Assembly (NCBI GenBank): GCA_027257055.1
Contig: JAPVLO010000161.1
Location: 2,108,001 to 2,172,000, forward strand
Reading direction: 5' to 3'
Length of the DNA: 64,000 bases
From: Cephalopachus bancanus
Lineage: Eukaryota; Chordata; Mammalia; Primates; Tarsiidae
The position numbers and the translations under genes are program-made. The notes under the pieces were generated by a model. The model worked only from the letters and a program-made list of their open reading frames with translations. It was not told the origin of the DNA and searched no databases. Position 1 is the stretch's first letter. Each line of letters starts with the position of its first letter. Positions 1 through 10,639 of this stretch are shown here, in pieces.

Positions 1-1684
1 ATGAGTCACTAACTCTTATCTGCAGCTTTAGAAACGCAAGGAGCAAAATCTAAAGACGATTTAAACCTGAAAGTAGGTGATGCACAACTGAAAATGATTT
101 TCTATGAAGGTTTACATATGCATTTCATATCTGCAGGGCTTCCCATTCACTAGAAAGTGTAACCCCAAAACAATGCAATCATTCAGCAGGGAGGAACTAT
201 CTTCAGTGCTATGAATGCTCCACCTGTACTTCAAGGCTCCTTGAATAAATAAACACTGGAAAGCTCATTGCTTTTCTCCTTTTGTTTTAGTAATGGAAAG
301 GCTTAACAGAGGATGGACTCACATCGATTTGATGACAATGGCCATGACATTCAAGTGTTCCTATTTTACATGCAGTTGCTGAGCTGAGTGCCTGCTTTAT
401 CTTACTATTCACATGACAAAGCAGCCACTTATCAGTTACAACTGCAGCAAAAAAGCCTGGAAAGTCCTAGAGAGCCTGGGCTAATGGTACCTTTGCTGAA
501 GCAATCTGGTGTCACTCCAGAGATTAACCCCTGGAATCGCAGCAAAACCATGACCTGCCCAAAGGACTCTGGCTTCCACAGTTACTCTGTCCACTTAGGA
601 GGCAGTATGATTATGATTTATATGATATGTTACTATAAAATCATGACACTGAGTTTGAAGGTGTGCTGTCATTTTTTTTACATTGAGACAAGAAATGAAA
701 AAGGGTCAGAAACCATATTTCTGGCCTAAGATTGTGTGTAACCATGCCAGAAGCCAACTAGTACGAAATAAAGACCTTGATGTTATAAAGCACGATAGAT
801 CACAGATTATCTAGATTCGATTCCAGTTTCTGGTTGCATTAGACATGCTCTAAGCCCAAGGGGGAGAAAATAGAGGTGTCTTTGTTTTCTTCTAGGTTGT
901 CCTGTCCCCAGATACTAAGATAGGATAGGAGTTGGGAATTCAGGACAGATGGATGCTCAGTCCTGAAATAAATTCAGTGCATTGGGCTGTGCCTCTCTGG
1001 AAACAGCTTTCCAGAAGAATGAGGATTTAATACTATAGAAAGGTCATTCTGCTGTAGAAAGGTCAACTATAAGAAAGTTGTTGTCAACTCAGTATTACTA
1101 ACCCCTTCTAAGGTCTCTTCTGCATCACTTAAGAAAAGCTCAGAACTGCATTCCCAGAATAGTCTTTCCCAAGTGGTTCTGAGTTAGAGCTTCCCAATGA
1201 GAGCAATCACTGGAGATTTGGAAGGTGGAAGAAAAGGAGAGGCCATTATTTTTTGAAGGCAGATGAAGCAAGATACAGGATCAGAGAGGAGATTTATTGC
1301 TGCTTCCCAGGGAGCTCTTCTGAACTCCCCCTTTGGCACCTCAGGCTAAAGCCACTGATGGTAGCTTGCCACAATCATGGGTTTAGTCCCCCACATCCTC
1401 CAATGGCTAAATAAGCCTCTAAATTACTACATTAAAATTCTTTCTGCCTGGAATGTGGGGAGGAGATTTTTATTTCCTCACTAAACCCAGTGAACCCACA
1501 GATTTGCTAAAAGCAGTATTAGAATTTCTATTATTCATTTGTTATCTATATGTTGTCTTCTTTAAAAGATTGTAAACTCCTTGATGACAAGGATTATTGG
1601 AAACCTTAGAAAGAGCCACTGGAAGACCATGGTAAAGGTGGAAGCCAGATTGTGAATATAAATATGAAGCTTAAAATTTTTTAA
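1..1684. other. unassigned non-coding sequence
   Basis: I recognise no gene, RNA or repeat here. Composition is ordinary AT-rich mammalian intergenic or intronic DNA. The only open frame over 100 codons (388-729) has no recognisable domain. Very old decayed repeats could be present below what can be seen by eye. Confidence 0.5.
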
Positions 1685-1798
1685 GCCAGGCATGTTGATG
1701 CACATCTATACTACCAGCTACACAGGAGGCCAAGGCCAGATGATTGCTTGAGCCCAGAGTTTGAAACCAACCTAGGCCACATAGTAAAAAGATCCTGG
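1685..1798 (+). mobile_element. Alu left monomer (FLAM-like)
   Basis: Diverged free left Alu monomer. It opens GCCAGGCATG and continues through a degenerate ACCAGCTAC...GGAGGC core, then ATTGCTTGAGCCCAGAG and CCTAGGCCACATAG, ending at about GATCCTGG. No right arm follows, so it is a monomer rather than a truncated dimer, although truncation cannot be excluded. Confidence 0.75.
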
Positions 1799-1987
1799 TT
1801 AGAGGTGTGACTATATTAACTCCAAATTTATAAAACTGCATCTTTTTTTACCATTTTATAGCTCTTTTTTCTTGATTATGTTATGTTACAATGTATGTGT
1901 TATGTTGTATATTGTGTTATGTTATTTCTGGAGTTCATATATGTTAGAAAAACTTTAGGCAAATTAAATTTTTAATTTAAAAAAAAA

Positions 1988-2115
1988 TTTTTTTTTTTAG
2001 AGCTGGAGGGCCTTGTTATGTTGCCCAGGTTATCCTTGAACTCCTAGGCTCAAGAAAGCCTTCCACCTCAGCTTCTTGAATAGCTAAGACTATAGGCCCA
2101 CGCTACCACAACCAG
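1988..2115 (-). mobile_element. Alu monomer, antisense
   Basis: A T-run at 1988-1998 is the antisense poly(A) tail. It is followed by the reverse complement of an Alu left arm, including TGTTGCCCAGG, CTTGAACTCCTAGGCTCAAG and CCACCTCAGC. Only about 115 bp of body is present, so this is a monomer-type insertion. It abuts the antisense LTR that follows. Confidence 0.8.
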
Positions 2116-2463
2116 AAAATTTTATAGAATTTATTTGCACAAAGAATGATTCTTGAGTCTGGAGGCACTCAGAACTAGTAGAGGTTCAGAGAGCTCAGCT
2201 CTGCAGTGTGGGCAATAAGCTTTTATAGGCTGAACACAGAAATAAAGTAGAGAAATCATCTGACTGGCTACAGCTAGTTTGCATTATTAAGGCATGGGCT
2301 CATCAGTTGGCGGCCTGTGATTGGCTGAAGCTCACTGCTTGTGATTGGCTGAAACCTTGCTATTTATATCCACCCCCCAAAAAAAAATACTTCTAAATTA
2401 GGTTTCAGTTTGTTTATGTACTAAGTTAAGTTGAGGTTTATTAAGTAGGAACTCAAAACACAG
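2116..2463 (-). mobile_element. solo endogenous-retrovirus LTR, antisense
   Basis: Read on the minus strand this has LTR architecture. Two CCAAT boxes (AGCCAATCACAAG/AGCCAATCACAG, cores at 2344-2348 and 2320-2324) lie in a 24-bp direct duplication. A TATAAAAG box follows at about 2219-2227, then a transcribed R-like stretch, then an AATAAA polyadenylation signal at 2130-2135. The 5' limit is a guess from a TGTG start near 2463, and the 3' edge is obscured by the adjacent Alu. I see no internal viral sequence. Class is probably ERV1-like; the family is not identified. Confidence 0.55.
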
Positions 2464-2574
2464 AGACTGCCAAAGGCCAATAACTTCCTGATGACTTATT
2501 TGAACAGATGTCTATCTCCATTTTCTCCACATTCAAATCTTGCCGAATGTGTATCAAGACTCCAAACACAGGTC

Positions 2575-2730
2575 CTGGGACACAGTAGGCCTCAATCAAT
2601 TTTCCCTTCCTGTGTAAGAAGCATCTACCCTGTAACTATGCTAAGGGATAATCCCTGCCTTCAAGGAGTTTACAGTCTTTTTAAGAAGACAATATGCAGA
2701 TAACAAATGAATAATAGAAATTTTAACAGC
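2575..2730 (-). repeat. L2 fragment, antisense (weak)
   Basis: The stretch AATCCCTGCCTTCAAGGAG followed by TTTACAGTCT and a run of AAT-rich sequence resembles the reverse complement of the L2 3' region (the 'ccctgccctcatggagcttaca' signature). Heavily decayed. Confidence 0.4.
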
Positions 2731-2844
2731 TGAACATACCAATTCAAGAATTATTCCAAGGTAATGTGTGACTGCCAAAGAAAGAATGCTGACAGTAAAA
2801 CAATGGGAGTAAAGAGATAATACTGACACTGCTGAATGCTCATC

Positions 2845-3430
2845 ATCGTGGAAAACCTCAGGCACCTTTGGAATGACCAGATAGTAAGAATAAGCAAAGA
2901 AAGTGGAAAACGCTGCTCGCTTTTCAACATTTGCCTCCAGAATCTTGTGTATCCAGTGGAATTCTTCAGGGTGAATGGAGCCAGATCTTTAAGTGGATTA
3001 ATTGTTATTTATAACAACATTTTGAACCATGACGCATGGTGGCCTCCCATCACTCTCCCTCCACTAGATAAATTGTGCAACAGTAATAAACAAATAAATG
3101 GAATTTGCCTCCCTGCCAAGGATATACTGCTGTCATTTTTCTGCCATGGTCATCAATTAAAGGATTAAATAATGAATGAACTGGCAGAGTTCAACTATAA
3201 TCTTTAGACTCCAACTCCAAAGATGCGCCATGAACAGCAGGACGAGATTTATGGTTTTCATTTTCCTACACCTCACTCTATGAGGGTACACACAGCAATA
3301 TACACACTCACGTGCACAGTCTCTCTTACACACAGTTGCATGCCACACTTTACACATATTCTTTCCCATGGCTTCTCCTGCTATTTGCGCAGCTTTTCCA
3401 TTAGGTAATAAACTTATTAAAATCATGGAG
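2845..3430. other. unassigned non-coding sequence
   Basis: No recognisable repeat or gene. The short open frames on both strands here lack domain signatures or coding-like composition. Confidence 0.45.
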
Positions 3431-3431
3431 G

Positions 3432-3726
3432 GGCTGGGCGTGGTGGCTCATGCATGTAATCCCAGCACTTTGAGAGGCCGAGGTGGGAGAATCACTTGAG
3501 TTGAAGACCAGCCTGGGCAGCATAATGAGACCTAGTCTCTACAAAAAATACAAAAATAAGCCAGGTGTGGTGGTGGTGTGTGCCTGTAGTCCAAATTACT
3601 TAAGAGGCAGGCATGGGAGGATCATCTAAGCTCAGGAGGTAGAGGCTCTGGTAAGCCATGATCATGCCACTGCACTCCAACCTGGGTGACAGAGCGAGAC
3701 CCTGTTTCAAAAAATATAAATAAAAT
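3432..3726 (+). mobile_element. AluJ dimer
   Basis: Full-length old Alu: GGCTGGGCGTGGTGGCTCATG start, AluJ-type CCTGGGCAGCATAATGAGACC first arm, middle A-rich linker, and right arm ending CTGGGTGACAGAGCGAGACCCTG with an A-rich tail. Flanked by an imperfect target-site duplication of about 13 bp (AAAATCATGGAGG before, AAAATCATAGAAGG after), which fixes the boundaries. Confidence 0.92.
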
Positions 3727-4039
3727 CATAGAAGGAAATACTTTCGCGTAAGAGGGAAGTGTCTTTAAGCCTTTAGAAAAGGAGAGTTCTGGTAACCTTT
3801 GCCACTAGTCCCTAGCTAGAGTGAGGCCAGAGGAGGAGGCTAGGCAGTCAAACCACCAGGTCAGGAGACATTCAGCTTGATATGTGGAACAGTGGCCCTG
3901 CCACTGAACCTGTCCAAACACCTGGAAAGATGATGAAGCTAAGAATACGCATGAGTTCAGCAAAGATTTGGCTAAAGATGTGATGCCCATCTATAATGAA
4001 ATGAGAGGTTGTTAGAGATATTGATTAATCAGAGTAGTA

Positions 4040-4280
4040 ACATACATATATAAATCCTTTACAGTGGAATAGGCACTGTGCCAAACACTTTAGATGGATT
4101 AACTCATTTAAGGCTCACAATAACCTTATTATGTAAAAACAATGATTAGTCTGATCTTTAAAATGAGAAATCTGGGGCTCAGGGAAGTTAAATAACTGAG
4201 CAAAAATCACACAGCTGGGGGAATAGAGTTAAGATTCAAACTAGTCAGACTGATTCCAGAGCCCATTGCATGTCATAGCT
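4040..4280 (-). mobile_element. MIR SINE, antisense
   Basis: Reverse complement of the MIR consensus: GGCACTGTGCCAAACACTTTA, AACTCATTTAAGGCTCACAA, GGGGCTCAGGGAAGTTAA and AAAATCACACAGCTGG, ending GATTCCAGAGCCCATTGCATG. Near full length. Confidence 0.88.
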
Positions 4281-4415
4281 ACATGCGTAACTCCTCTTAT
4301 TTTTGTTAACATTCCTAAACTTTTGAGATTCATTTTATAGGAGAAAACACCCATTACTATATTCTCCATGAATTCTCCCTTAATACCATAATGAGAAACA
4401 GACTAAGTATATGCA

Positions 4416-4416
<1 letters not shown>

Positions 4417-4469
<53 letters not shown>
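4417..4469. repeat. (AC)n microsatellite
   Basis: Uninterrupted AC dinucleotide repeat of about 26 units, long enough to be expected to vary in length between individuals. Confidence 0.99.
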
Positions 4470-4470
<1 letters not shown>

Positions 4471-4499
4471 CTAGCCAAGGAAGGTGATTAAGGGTAGTA

Positions 4500-5018
4500 T
4501 GAAGAATACCCTTCATTCTCGCTCTCCACCTACCAGGCAGATTTTTCTGGTAGATGAAGAGACTTGAATGAAGTCACTGTTCCATCATCCTTCTACCCCA
4601 AACCATCAGAAGAGTCTGAGGATTGCTGCTGCCCCAACACCAGACAGGTGACGTCAACTGAAACACACTTAGCACATCACTTAGTACCTCAGGAATTGCA
4701 AAGTTCACGACACAACATGGGCAGACTACAAAAATAGATGAAAAGTGGGCAAAAAAATGTCCCTCAGAGCACACAAATGTGTTATTGGCCTTCAACAGCC
4801 TCTCCCAGAGCTACCCCAAGGGAATGATGATCAGGTCTCATGCTTGGCAAACACAAAGCAGGATCCTATAGTGAAGACGAAGGTGATTCACTCAGGCCAT
4901 GTCGAGATTGCTATACTTCCTTGGCTCATGCTCTGGCACCAGGACAAAGCAGAGGAGTCTGATTTACCTCCTTACGGTCCCTTTCTTTCAGCTATCCTCC
5001 TGAGACATCAGTTCTGCC
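4500..5018. other. unassigned non-coding sequence
   Basis: No repeat recognised. A 148-codon frame (4745-5191) crosses this interval, but its 3' half is antisense Alu, so it is not taken as coding. Confidence 0.5.
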
Positions 5019-5030
5019 TGATTCACTCTT

Positions 5031-5314
5031 TTTTTTTGAGTTGGAGTCTCACTCCATCGCCCAGACTGGAGTTCAGTGGCCGCTCCCGGTCACCGCAGCC
5101 TCGACCTGCTGGGCTCCGGCGATCCTTCTGCCTCAGCCTTCCGAGTAGCTGGAAGTACAGGTGCGCGCTACCATGCCCAGCTAATTGTTGATGTATTGTA
5201 GAGATGAGGTCTCACCAAGTTGCCCAGGCGGGTCTCGAACCCGTGGGCTCAGGCAATTCACTCACCTCAGCCTCCCAAAGCGCCGGATTACAGGCTGAGC
5301 CACCGAGCCCGGCT
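5031..5314 (-). mobile_element. lineage-specific Alu, antisense
   Basis: Full-length antisense copy of the distinctive Alu lineage of this window: GAGTTGGAGTCTCACTC at the tail side, TGGCCGCTCCCGG in the right arm, and GCCACCGAGCCCGGC at the 5' end. Perfect 12-bp target-site duplication TGATTCACTCTT at 5019-5030 and 5315-5326. It keeps the ACTTGG segment (antisense CCAAGTTG) and lacks the extra C, so it belongs to the older of the two young subgroups. It forms a head-to-head pair with the next Alu. Confidence 0.95.
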
Positions 5315-5404
5315 TGATTCACTCTTATTGGCAGTGTTGGCTGAGAGCAGTTCTAGACAGAGGAGACAGAGAGAGACTCTATGCCTTCTTAAGAATGATC
5401 ATGA

Positions 5405-5687
5405 GCCGGGCTCGGTGGCTCAACCTGTAATCCCGCGCCTTTGGGAGGCTGAGGTGAGTGGATTGACTGAGCCCGCGGGTTTGAGACCCGCCTGGGCAGC
5501 GAGACCTCATCTCTACAATAAATCAAAAATCAGCCGGGCGTGGTAGCGCATGCCTGTAATTCTGGCTACTCGGAAGGCTGAGGTGGAAGAATCGCGGAGC
5601 CCAGCAGGTGAGGCTGCGGTGGCCGGGAGCAGCCACTGCACTCCAGTCTGGGCGACAGAGTGAGACTCCAACTCAAAAAAAAAAAAA
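5405..5687 (+). mobile_element. lineage-specific Alu, youngest subgroup
   Basis: Full-length sense copy: GCCGGGCTCGGTGGCTCA start, ATCCCGCGCCTTTGGG (extra C), CTGGGCAGCGAGACC (6-bp deletion) and CTACAATAAATCAAAAA, with a CTCCAACTC(A)n tail. Perfect 14-bp target-site duplication AAGAATGATCATGA at 5391-5404 and 5688-5701. The perfect duplication suggests recent insertion. Confidence 0.96.
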
Positions 5688-5701
5688 AAGAATGATCATG
5701 A

Positions 5702-6314
5702 ATCCCGAGGCCCCTAGGACAACCTTGTTGCCTACAACTCCTTACAGAATTTGGCCTTGGCCATCCAAAGGCACATGTGGCATGTGGAAGCATTCCGGTG
5801 CCTTGAAAGTTCCATCTGCTCCCTCATGGAAGCTGCCCACGTGAAGGCTAAACTTCCCTCTGTTGTTTTATAAAGAACAGAGCCTCCTTCTCAAGTCTCC
5901 AAATAAACTTCCTTCTCTCCTGAACACAAACACTGACACCCAAATGTCTGCTGCATTGGGTCTCTTATCTTGATTCACTGGCTAGGAGAGCTGAGTCCAA
6001 CATTGTGTTTTATCAAAGTCCTTGGCATCTTCCAGAAGCAAGAGAAAGAGCAGAGTCTGCAGCCCCCCTCACCGCCTGGAGCATGGGTGAGGTCAAGAGA
6101 CTCAAGAAGAATGGTAACCCCTCCCAGAACACAGCACAGTCTGCAGGGCAGGAAAGCACAGAACAACTTGCCAGTCATGCAAATGCTAATACGTTTATTG
6201 ATACAACTGGGTTCCTGGGCAGAGGTGGGCCTGGTCTTGAGACGGTAAAGAGAGGAATAAATCTTCCTTTCATTGTTGTTGTGATTTCCATCTTAATATT
6301 GAAAAGGCACTATC
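5702..6314. other. unassigned; possible LTR-like stretch at 5860-5910
   Basis: No firm repeat call. A TTATAAAG motif near 5869 followed about 30 bp later by AAATAAAC is reminiscent of a TATA-to-polyadenylation spacing in an LTR, but there is no recognisable terminus. Treat as unassigned. Confidence 0.35.
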
Positions 6315-6342
6315 TTTTTTTTTTTTTTTTTTTTAAATCTCA

Positions 6343-6634
6343 GCCAGGCTCGGTGGTTCAGCCTGTAATTCCGCGCTTTGGGAGGCTGAGGTGAGTGGAC
6401 TGCCTGAGCCCGAGGGTTCGAGACCCACCTGGGCAACTTGGCAAGACCTCATCTCTACAATAAATCAAAAATTAGCCAGGCGCGGTAGTGTGCACCTGTC
6501 CTGTAGTTCCAGCTACTTGGAAGGCTGAGGCGGAAGGATCGCCGGAGCCCAGCAGGTCGAGGCTGCGGTGGCCGGGAGCCTGCCACTGCCCTCTAGTCTG
6601 GGCGACAGAGTGAGACTCCAACTCAAAAAAAAAA
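6343..6634 (+). mobile_element. lineage-specific Alu
   Basis: Sense copy with GGCTCGGTGGTTCAGCC, GCGCTTTGGGAGGC, CTGGGCAACTTGGCAAGACC (ACTTGG retained) and CTACAATAAATCAAAAA, with a short duplicated stretch in the right-arm start (CACCTGTCCTGTAG). Poly(A) tail at 6625-6634. A 20-T run (6315-6334) lies just upstream. No clear target-site duplication was seen. Confidence 0.93.
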
Positions 6635-6639
6635 GTCTC

Positions 6640-7084
6640 TACTGATGTTTGAGTCCCTTAGATAAGGAATGCTCTCCCTGAAGAGGCAGAAGGCTGGTTA
6701 GAAACAGGCTTGACTGGAGGCAGGGGCAAGAATGAATTAATGGCACCCAGAATTCAGAGGTCTTTGGCAGATCAGACTGCCCTACTCTGCTGCTGGTTCC
6801 TTCTCTGGCTGGAGGTCCTTACCTGGGTAGAGGAGCCTCAGAGACTCCCTCCTCTCCACTTTCTTCAATCCTTGACATGCTTGAGATGCCCAATATTTCC
6901 TCCGTTACATCCCATTCTTAGAGAACTGACTTCCTTTCCTTATCCCCACTCACAGTCTAGAAGGGTCTCACATGTCACAGTCAGGACTAGGCATCCAGCT
7001 CAAAACCACTCTCCAGGCCAAAGAAACTATCTCACTGAGCCAGATCTGTGGATAAGCAACTGGTTTGGGGCACTAAGACAGTAT
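6640..7084. other. unassigned non-coding sequence
   Basis: No recognisable repeat. A 161-codon frame (6710-7195) covers it, but it runs into a MIR and has no recognisable domain, so it is not called as a gene. Confidence 0.45.
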
Positions 7085-7265
7085 ACACAGTTATTCAGCG
7101 TGCCTACATGTGACTCCCAATTTTGCCATGCATTTGCTGTGTATCTTTGGGCAATTACACTCTGCTATGCCTCCGTTTCCTCATCTATGAAATAGCGATC
7201 TTGATAATAACTACCCCAGAGGGCTCTTGTGAAAATTACTTCAGAACAAGCAAATTGAACGTTAC
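7085..7265 (+). mobile_element. MIR SINE
   Basis: MIR core in sense orientation: TTTGCTGTGTATCTTTGGGCAATTAC, CTCCGTTTCCTCATCTATGAAATAG and a decayed GAGGGCTCTTGTGAAAATTA. The 5' tRNA-related head is poorly preserved. Confidence 0.82.
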
Positions 7266-7329
7266 CGGGAATGGGGGACTCTCTCTGAAAACATTAGCAA
7301 TTATTTTCATTTCTTTTACCAAATAACTC

Positions 7330-8195
7330 AAAGCCTTGGGCAACTAGAAGTCATACCAGAGCAGAAATTAAGAGTAGTGGAGATGAAATTCTTCTGCCTA
7401 GAGAAGCCAAGACAAGAAACCGTGTGACTCCAACAGGAAGAAGATAGGTGACCTCTCTGCTGCCTTCTCAGTTCCTTGAGACTCAGTCTTTATCTGCAAT
7501 TGGATGCCTTGAGATTCCCATATTATATCCTGACTATAAAGACTCTCTTAAATTAGTATGTGAGGAGGTTTGTTCCTTGCAAGTAAATGATCCACAGCTA
7601 AGTCTCAGGGTCTCTTCCACCATCCATGCCAAGCAGAATCAGTTCTGTCACTGATGCATTCTGCTCCCTGGGACAAACCCCACCTCCCCATCCAAGATAT
7701 TGCATGTGTAGAGTTAGTTGTCTATAAAGGTCTGATGTTTGTCAACAATCTGCCTTGAAATACTCTACTGACAGTCCTATCCCGTTTTTTCTCTCTCTGG
7801 TACATCGGAGCAAACTTGGACATAGTAAGTAAACAGAAAAAGAAAAGCAGCCTGCTAGAAGTCAATGGGCAATCCGAATGATTTCTAAGGAAATTTCTCA
7901 CCACAAAGGCAATGAGAAAACCCCCTCTGAGCTCTGAGAGTGGCAGTAAGTCTTCAATGATGGTATTCACCTTTCCAGGTTTCATTTCTGGTTTACAAGT
8001 CTACCTAGCATGGGTTCCACTTTATGCACTGATCTCAAGGCAATGACTCCATCTCAAGATCACAGCTGCAAAAGACGGCTGTCACCATGTGCTTTCAGCC
8101 TCTGCAAAAGAGGGAAAAGGACCAGTACAGGAAAAGTACTTGCCCACCAGCTGTTAAATACTATGGATTTTCACATACATTCTCCCACTTAATCC
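7330..8195. other. unassigned non-coding sequence
   Basis: I see no recognisable repeat, gene or structural element. Confidence 0.45.
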
Positions 8196-8199
8196 TTGC

Positions 8200-8760
8200 A
8201 ACAATCCTCCAGTGTTATATGTGCTCTGGTTAATCATGCTGCATTAAAAACTACCCCACAACTTAGAGGCGTAAAACAAAAACAATTTTATTTTGTTCAT
8301 GAGCTTGTGAGTCAGGAATCTGGAACAGGCTCATCTAGGCAGCTCTCACTTGGGGCCTCTCCCACAGTGGTGGTCCAATGTCAGCTGTGCTGCAGTCTTC
8401 TGAGGGCTCAACTGGACTGGATGTCCTGGGTGGTTCTCACAGATGGTGGGTGGGGGCACTTATTGCTGTTGTTAGCTGGTTGTTCAACAGTGTCTGAAGA
8501 TGTGTCCCCTCTGGGGTAGTCAGACCTCTAACATGGTGTTTCTTCCCCCAAGAATAAGTATCCCAAGATACCAGGCAGAAGCTAGGTGGCTCTATGACCT
8601 AACCTCGGAAGCCATTCAGTGTCACTTCTGTCATATTCTATTGACTGAAATATCCACAAGACCCAATTAGAGGTGAAGGGAAGAGATATAGACTCCCCAC
8701 CTTTTAATGAGAGAAATATCAAAGAAGGTGAGGTCAGTTTTTAAGTGCCACTGTGGGATT
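8200..8760 (-). mobile_element. MLT1-type MaLR LTR, antisense
   Basis: Matches the reverse complement of MLT1-like LTRs. It starts CATGCTGCATTAAAAACTACCCCACAACTTAGAGGC (split here only for description), the antisense of the LTR 3' end, and continues through AACATGGTG, TATGACCTAACCTCGGAAG, CATTCTATTGACTG and AGACTCCCCACCTTTTAATG. ERVL-MaLR class; the exact subfamily is not assigned. Confidence 0.78.
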
Positions 8761-8848
8761 ATTCCCAATTTAAACTTGAGGAAACTCAAGGAGAATTACT
8801 AAATTGTCAAAAATCACATTCCTAAAAATTAATAGAATGGGAATTCAA

Positions 8849-8981
8849 GGCAGACATGGTGATACATGCCTATAATCCCAGCTACTAGAGAGGCTGAGGC
8901 AGGAAGATGACTTGAGTCCAGGAGTTCAAGACCAGCATGGGCAACATAGCAAAACCCCATCTCTATTTTAAACAATAAAAA
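8849..8981 (+). mobile_element. free Alu left monomer (FLAM) with target-site duplication
   Basis: GGCAGACATGGTGATACATG...CCAGCTACTAGAGAGGCTGAGG...TTGAGTCCAGGAGTTCAAGACC...GGGCAACATAG with an A-rich 3' tail. Flanked by a 15-bp duplication with one mismatch, AGAATGGGAATTCAA (8834-8848) and AGAATGGTAATTCAA (8982-8996). The duplication shows that the monomer itself was the retroposed unit. Confidence 0.92.
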
Positions 8982-9004
8982 AGAATGGTAATTCAAACAT
9001 AGCT

Positions 9005-9840
9005 TTGTTTGATTCCACATTGAGCTCCCTTTGGCTAAGCCACAGCTGTCCAGGAAATTGGGGAAGTCCTGCTTTTTGCCTTGACAGTCAAGCTGGGTGG
9101 TGGTTACAGGTGTACTCTATCCATAGAAATGTTCGACCCGTCTTCCCTTATTTTTTTTTTCCCTTCCTTCCTTTTTTCCTTCCTCCTCTCTTCCCTCCCT
9201 CCTGGTTGCCTCCCTAAGTTACTTCTAAACCAACAGTCAAATTCTAATACCCCCACCTCCATGTTGCTCCCCTCCCCAGGGCCACACAACTTAGGCAGAG
9301 GGAGGTGATGTCACCATGCTTAGGGCCAGAACAGAAGGGAGCTCTCCAACTTGTCACCATCCTGCCAGTAAATAGTATCTTCCCAAAGGCTGAGGCAACA
9401 TTGCTTTCTTACCCTAAAAGAATGGACAATAGCTATTGAATTAGAAGCTCTGGCATGTGCAAGGAACCTACACTTTGAGAGGCTAAAGGGTCACTCGGAC
9501 TCTTCCAATTGCTCATTTCCATTTTGAGGACACTTAGAGACATATCCTGTTCATCCATGTGGAATGATAAACAGAGTCATTAGGAGTATCAAACATGAAC
9601 ACCTACATAATCTAGACTGCTCATTGGAAAGAGTTCTCACTTCCAAACGATACTTCAGGTGATCATAAGAGATTATAGACTTAATTGCATCCTGTTCATA
9701 GCCACTGAATATTTTAACTGAGTGGCTTCTGTTGCCAATCTGTTCCCCTCACAGATGAAGAGTCCACCTCTTCCAGTGCCCATAACAACTGCCTCCTGCA
9801 AGTCCCCAGACCAGATAGTACTGAATAAGCCTTCCAACAC
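9005..9840. other. unassigned; contains a pyrimidine-rich tract
   Basis: No interspersed repeat recognised. A T/C-rich tract with CCTT units occupies about 9142-9204; the short cysteine-poor, proline/phenylalanine-rich open frames over it are low-complexity artefacts. Confidence 0.5.
9142..9204. repeat. polypyrimidine (CCTT-rich) tract
   Basis: About 60 bases almost entirely of C and T on the plus strand, including CCTTCCTTCC units. Low-complexity sequence. Confidence 0.95.
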
Positions 9841-9844
9841 ATCA

Positions 9845-10080
9845 GCGAAGCACTGGTTTTGAAGTCTTAGGAACCTGGATTCAAATCCTAGTTCTGCCAC
9901 TTATCAGCCCAAGTTTCTCAACCTCTTCAAACCTCAAGCACCTGTCTATCAGATGTAGATAATAAAAGCATCTTACTCCTTTGGTTTTTGTGACATTATG
10001 CTGAGACTGAGTGAGATCATGCACTTAGCATAATATCTAATGCCTGGTAGGCATTAAATAGATATTAGCTACTACTGTCC
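9845..10080 (+). mobile_element. MIR SINE
   Basis: Near full-length sense MIR: GGAACCTGGATTCAAATCCTAG, CTGCCACTTATCAG, CTCAACCTCTTCAAACCTCA, and the tail ATAATATCTAATGCCTGGTAGGCATTAAATAG. Confidence 0.88.
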
Positions 10081-10084
10081 TAGA

Positions 10085-10420
10085 AAGAACTATACAGTTT
10101 TGGGGTAATACTGAAGCCCAGGCTGGAAGAAAAAAGGCTAGTCAGGAGTTCAGAGTGATGTGATATGATTGATTCAGAAATCTAGGCAGGTAAGGAGACA
10201 ATTGCCGATCGACTAAGGGAAGGAAGATGCCGAAAAGCATGCAGCATCAGGTATCTGGAAGATTAGAGAGTCAACGAGACCCATGCATAAGCAAATGTCC
10301 CTAAAACTCTTCTTTCTCTTTCAAACAACATTCTAGGAATGGACAGCCCAAAATTCACATACAGAAAACCGACTTACAAGGTTAAGCACTCTCTAATGTC
10401 TTTAATATATGCAGTTACAG
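10085..10420. other. unassigned non-coding sequence
   Basis: No recognisable feature seen. Confidence 0.45.
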
Positions 10421-10424
10421 AAAT

Positions 10425-10630
10425 TTTGGAGGAATAATTGAGCATCTTTCATCTCATATACATTGTGTCATTTCCACACATTGCTGCAGAATTGGAATCC
10501 TCACCCCCACTTTTTGAAAGGTAAAGAAACTGAGGCTCAAAGAGTTTAACACAACCGAGATCATGGAGTTAGAATGAGCTTGAAGCCCAGCTGACTCCGA
10601 ACTTGGCAGTCTTTCCACTCCACTTACCAA
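10425..10630 (-). mobile_element. MIR SINE, antisense
   Basis: Reverse-complement MIR: GGTAAAGAAACTGAGGCTCAAAG, ACACAACCGAGATCATGGAG and AGCTGACTCCGAACTTGGCAG. Confidence 0.75.
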
Positions 10631-10639
10631 TGAAGTTTC

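Noticed and set aside
4745..5191. 148-codon plus-strand frame
   Set aside because: Second half is antisense Alu; no known domain in the first half.
5860..5960. Second solo LTR on the plus strand
   Set aside because: Only a TATA-like and an AATAAA motif at plausible spacing; no terminal TG/CA, duplication or family resemblance.
9081..9308. Proline/phenylalanine-rich frame resembling a secreted peptide
   Set aside because: It is the translation of a pyrimidine-rich low-complexity tract.
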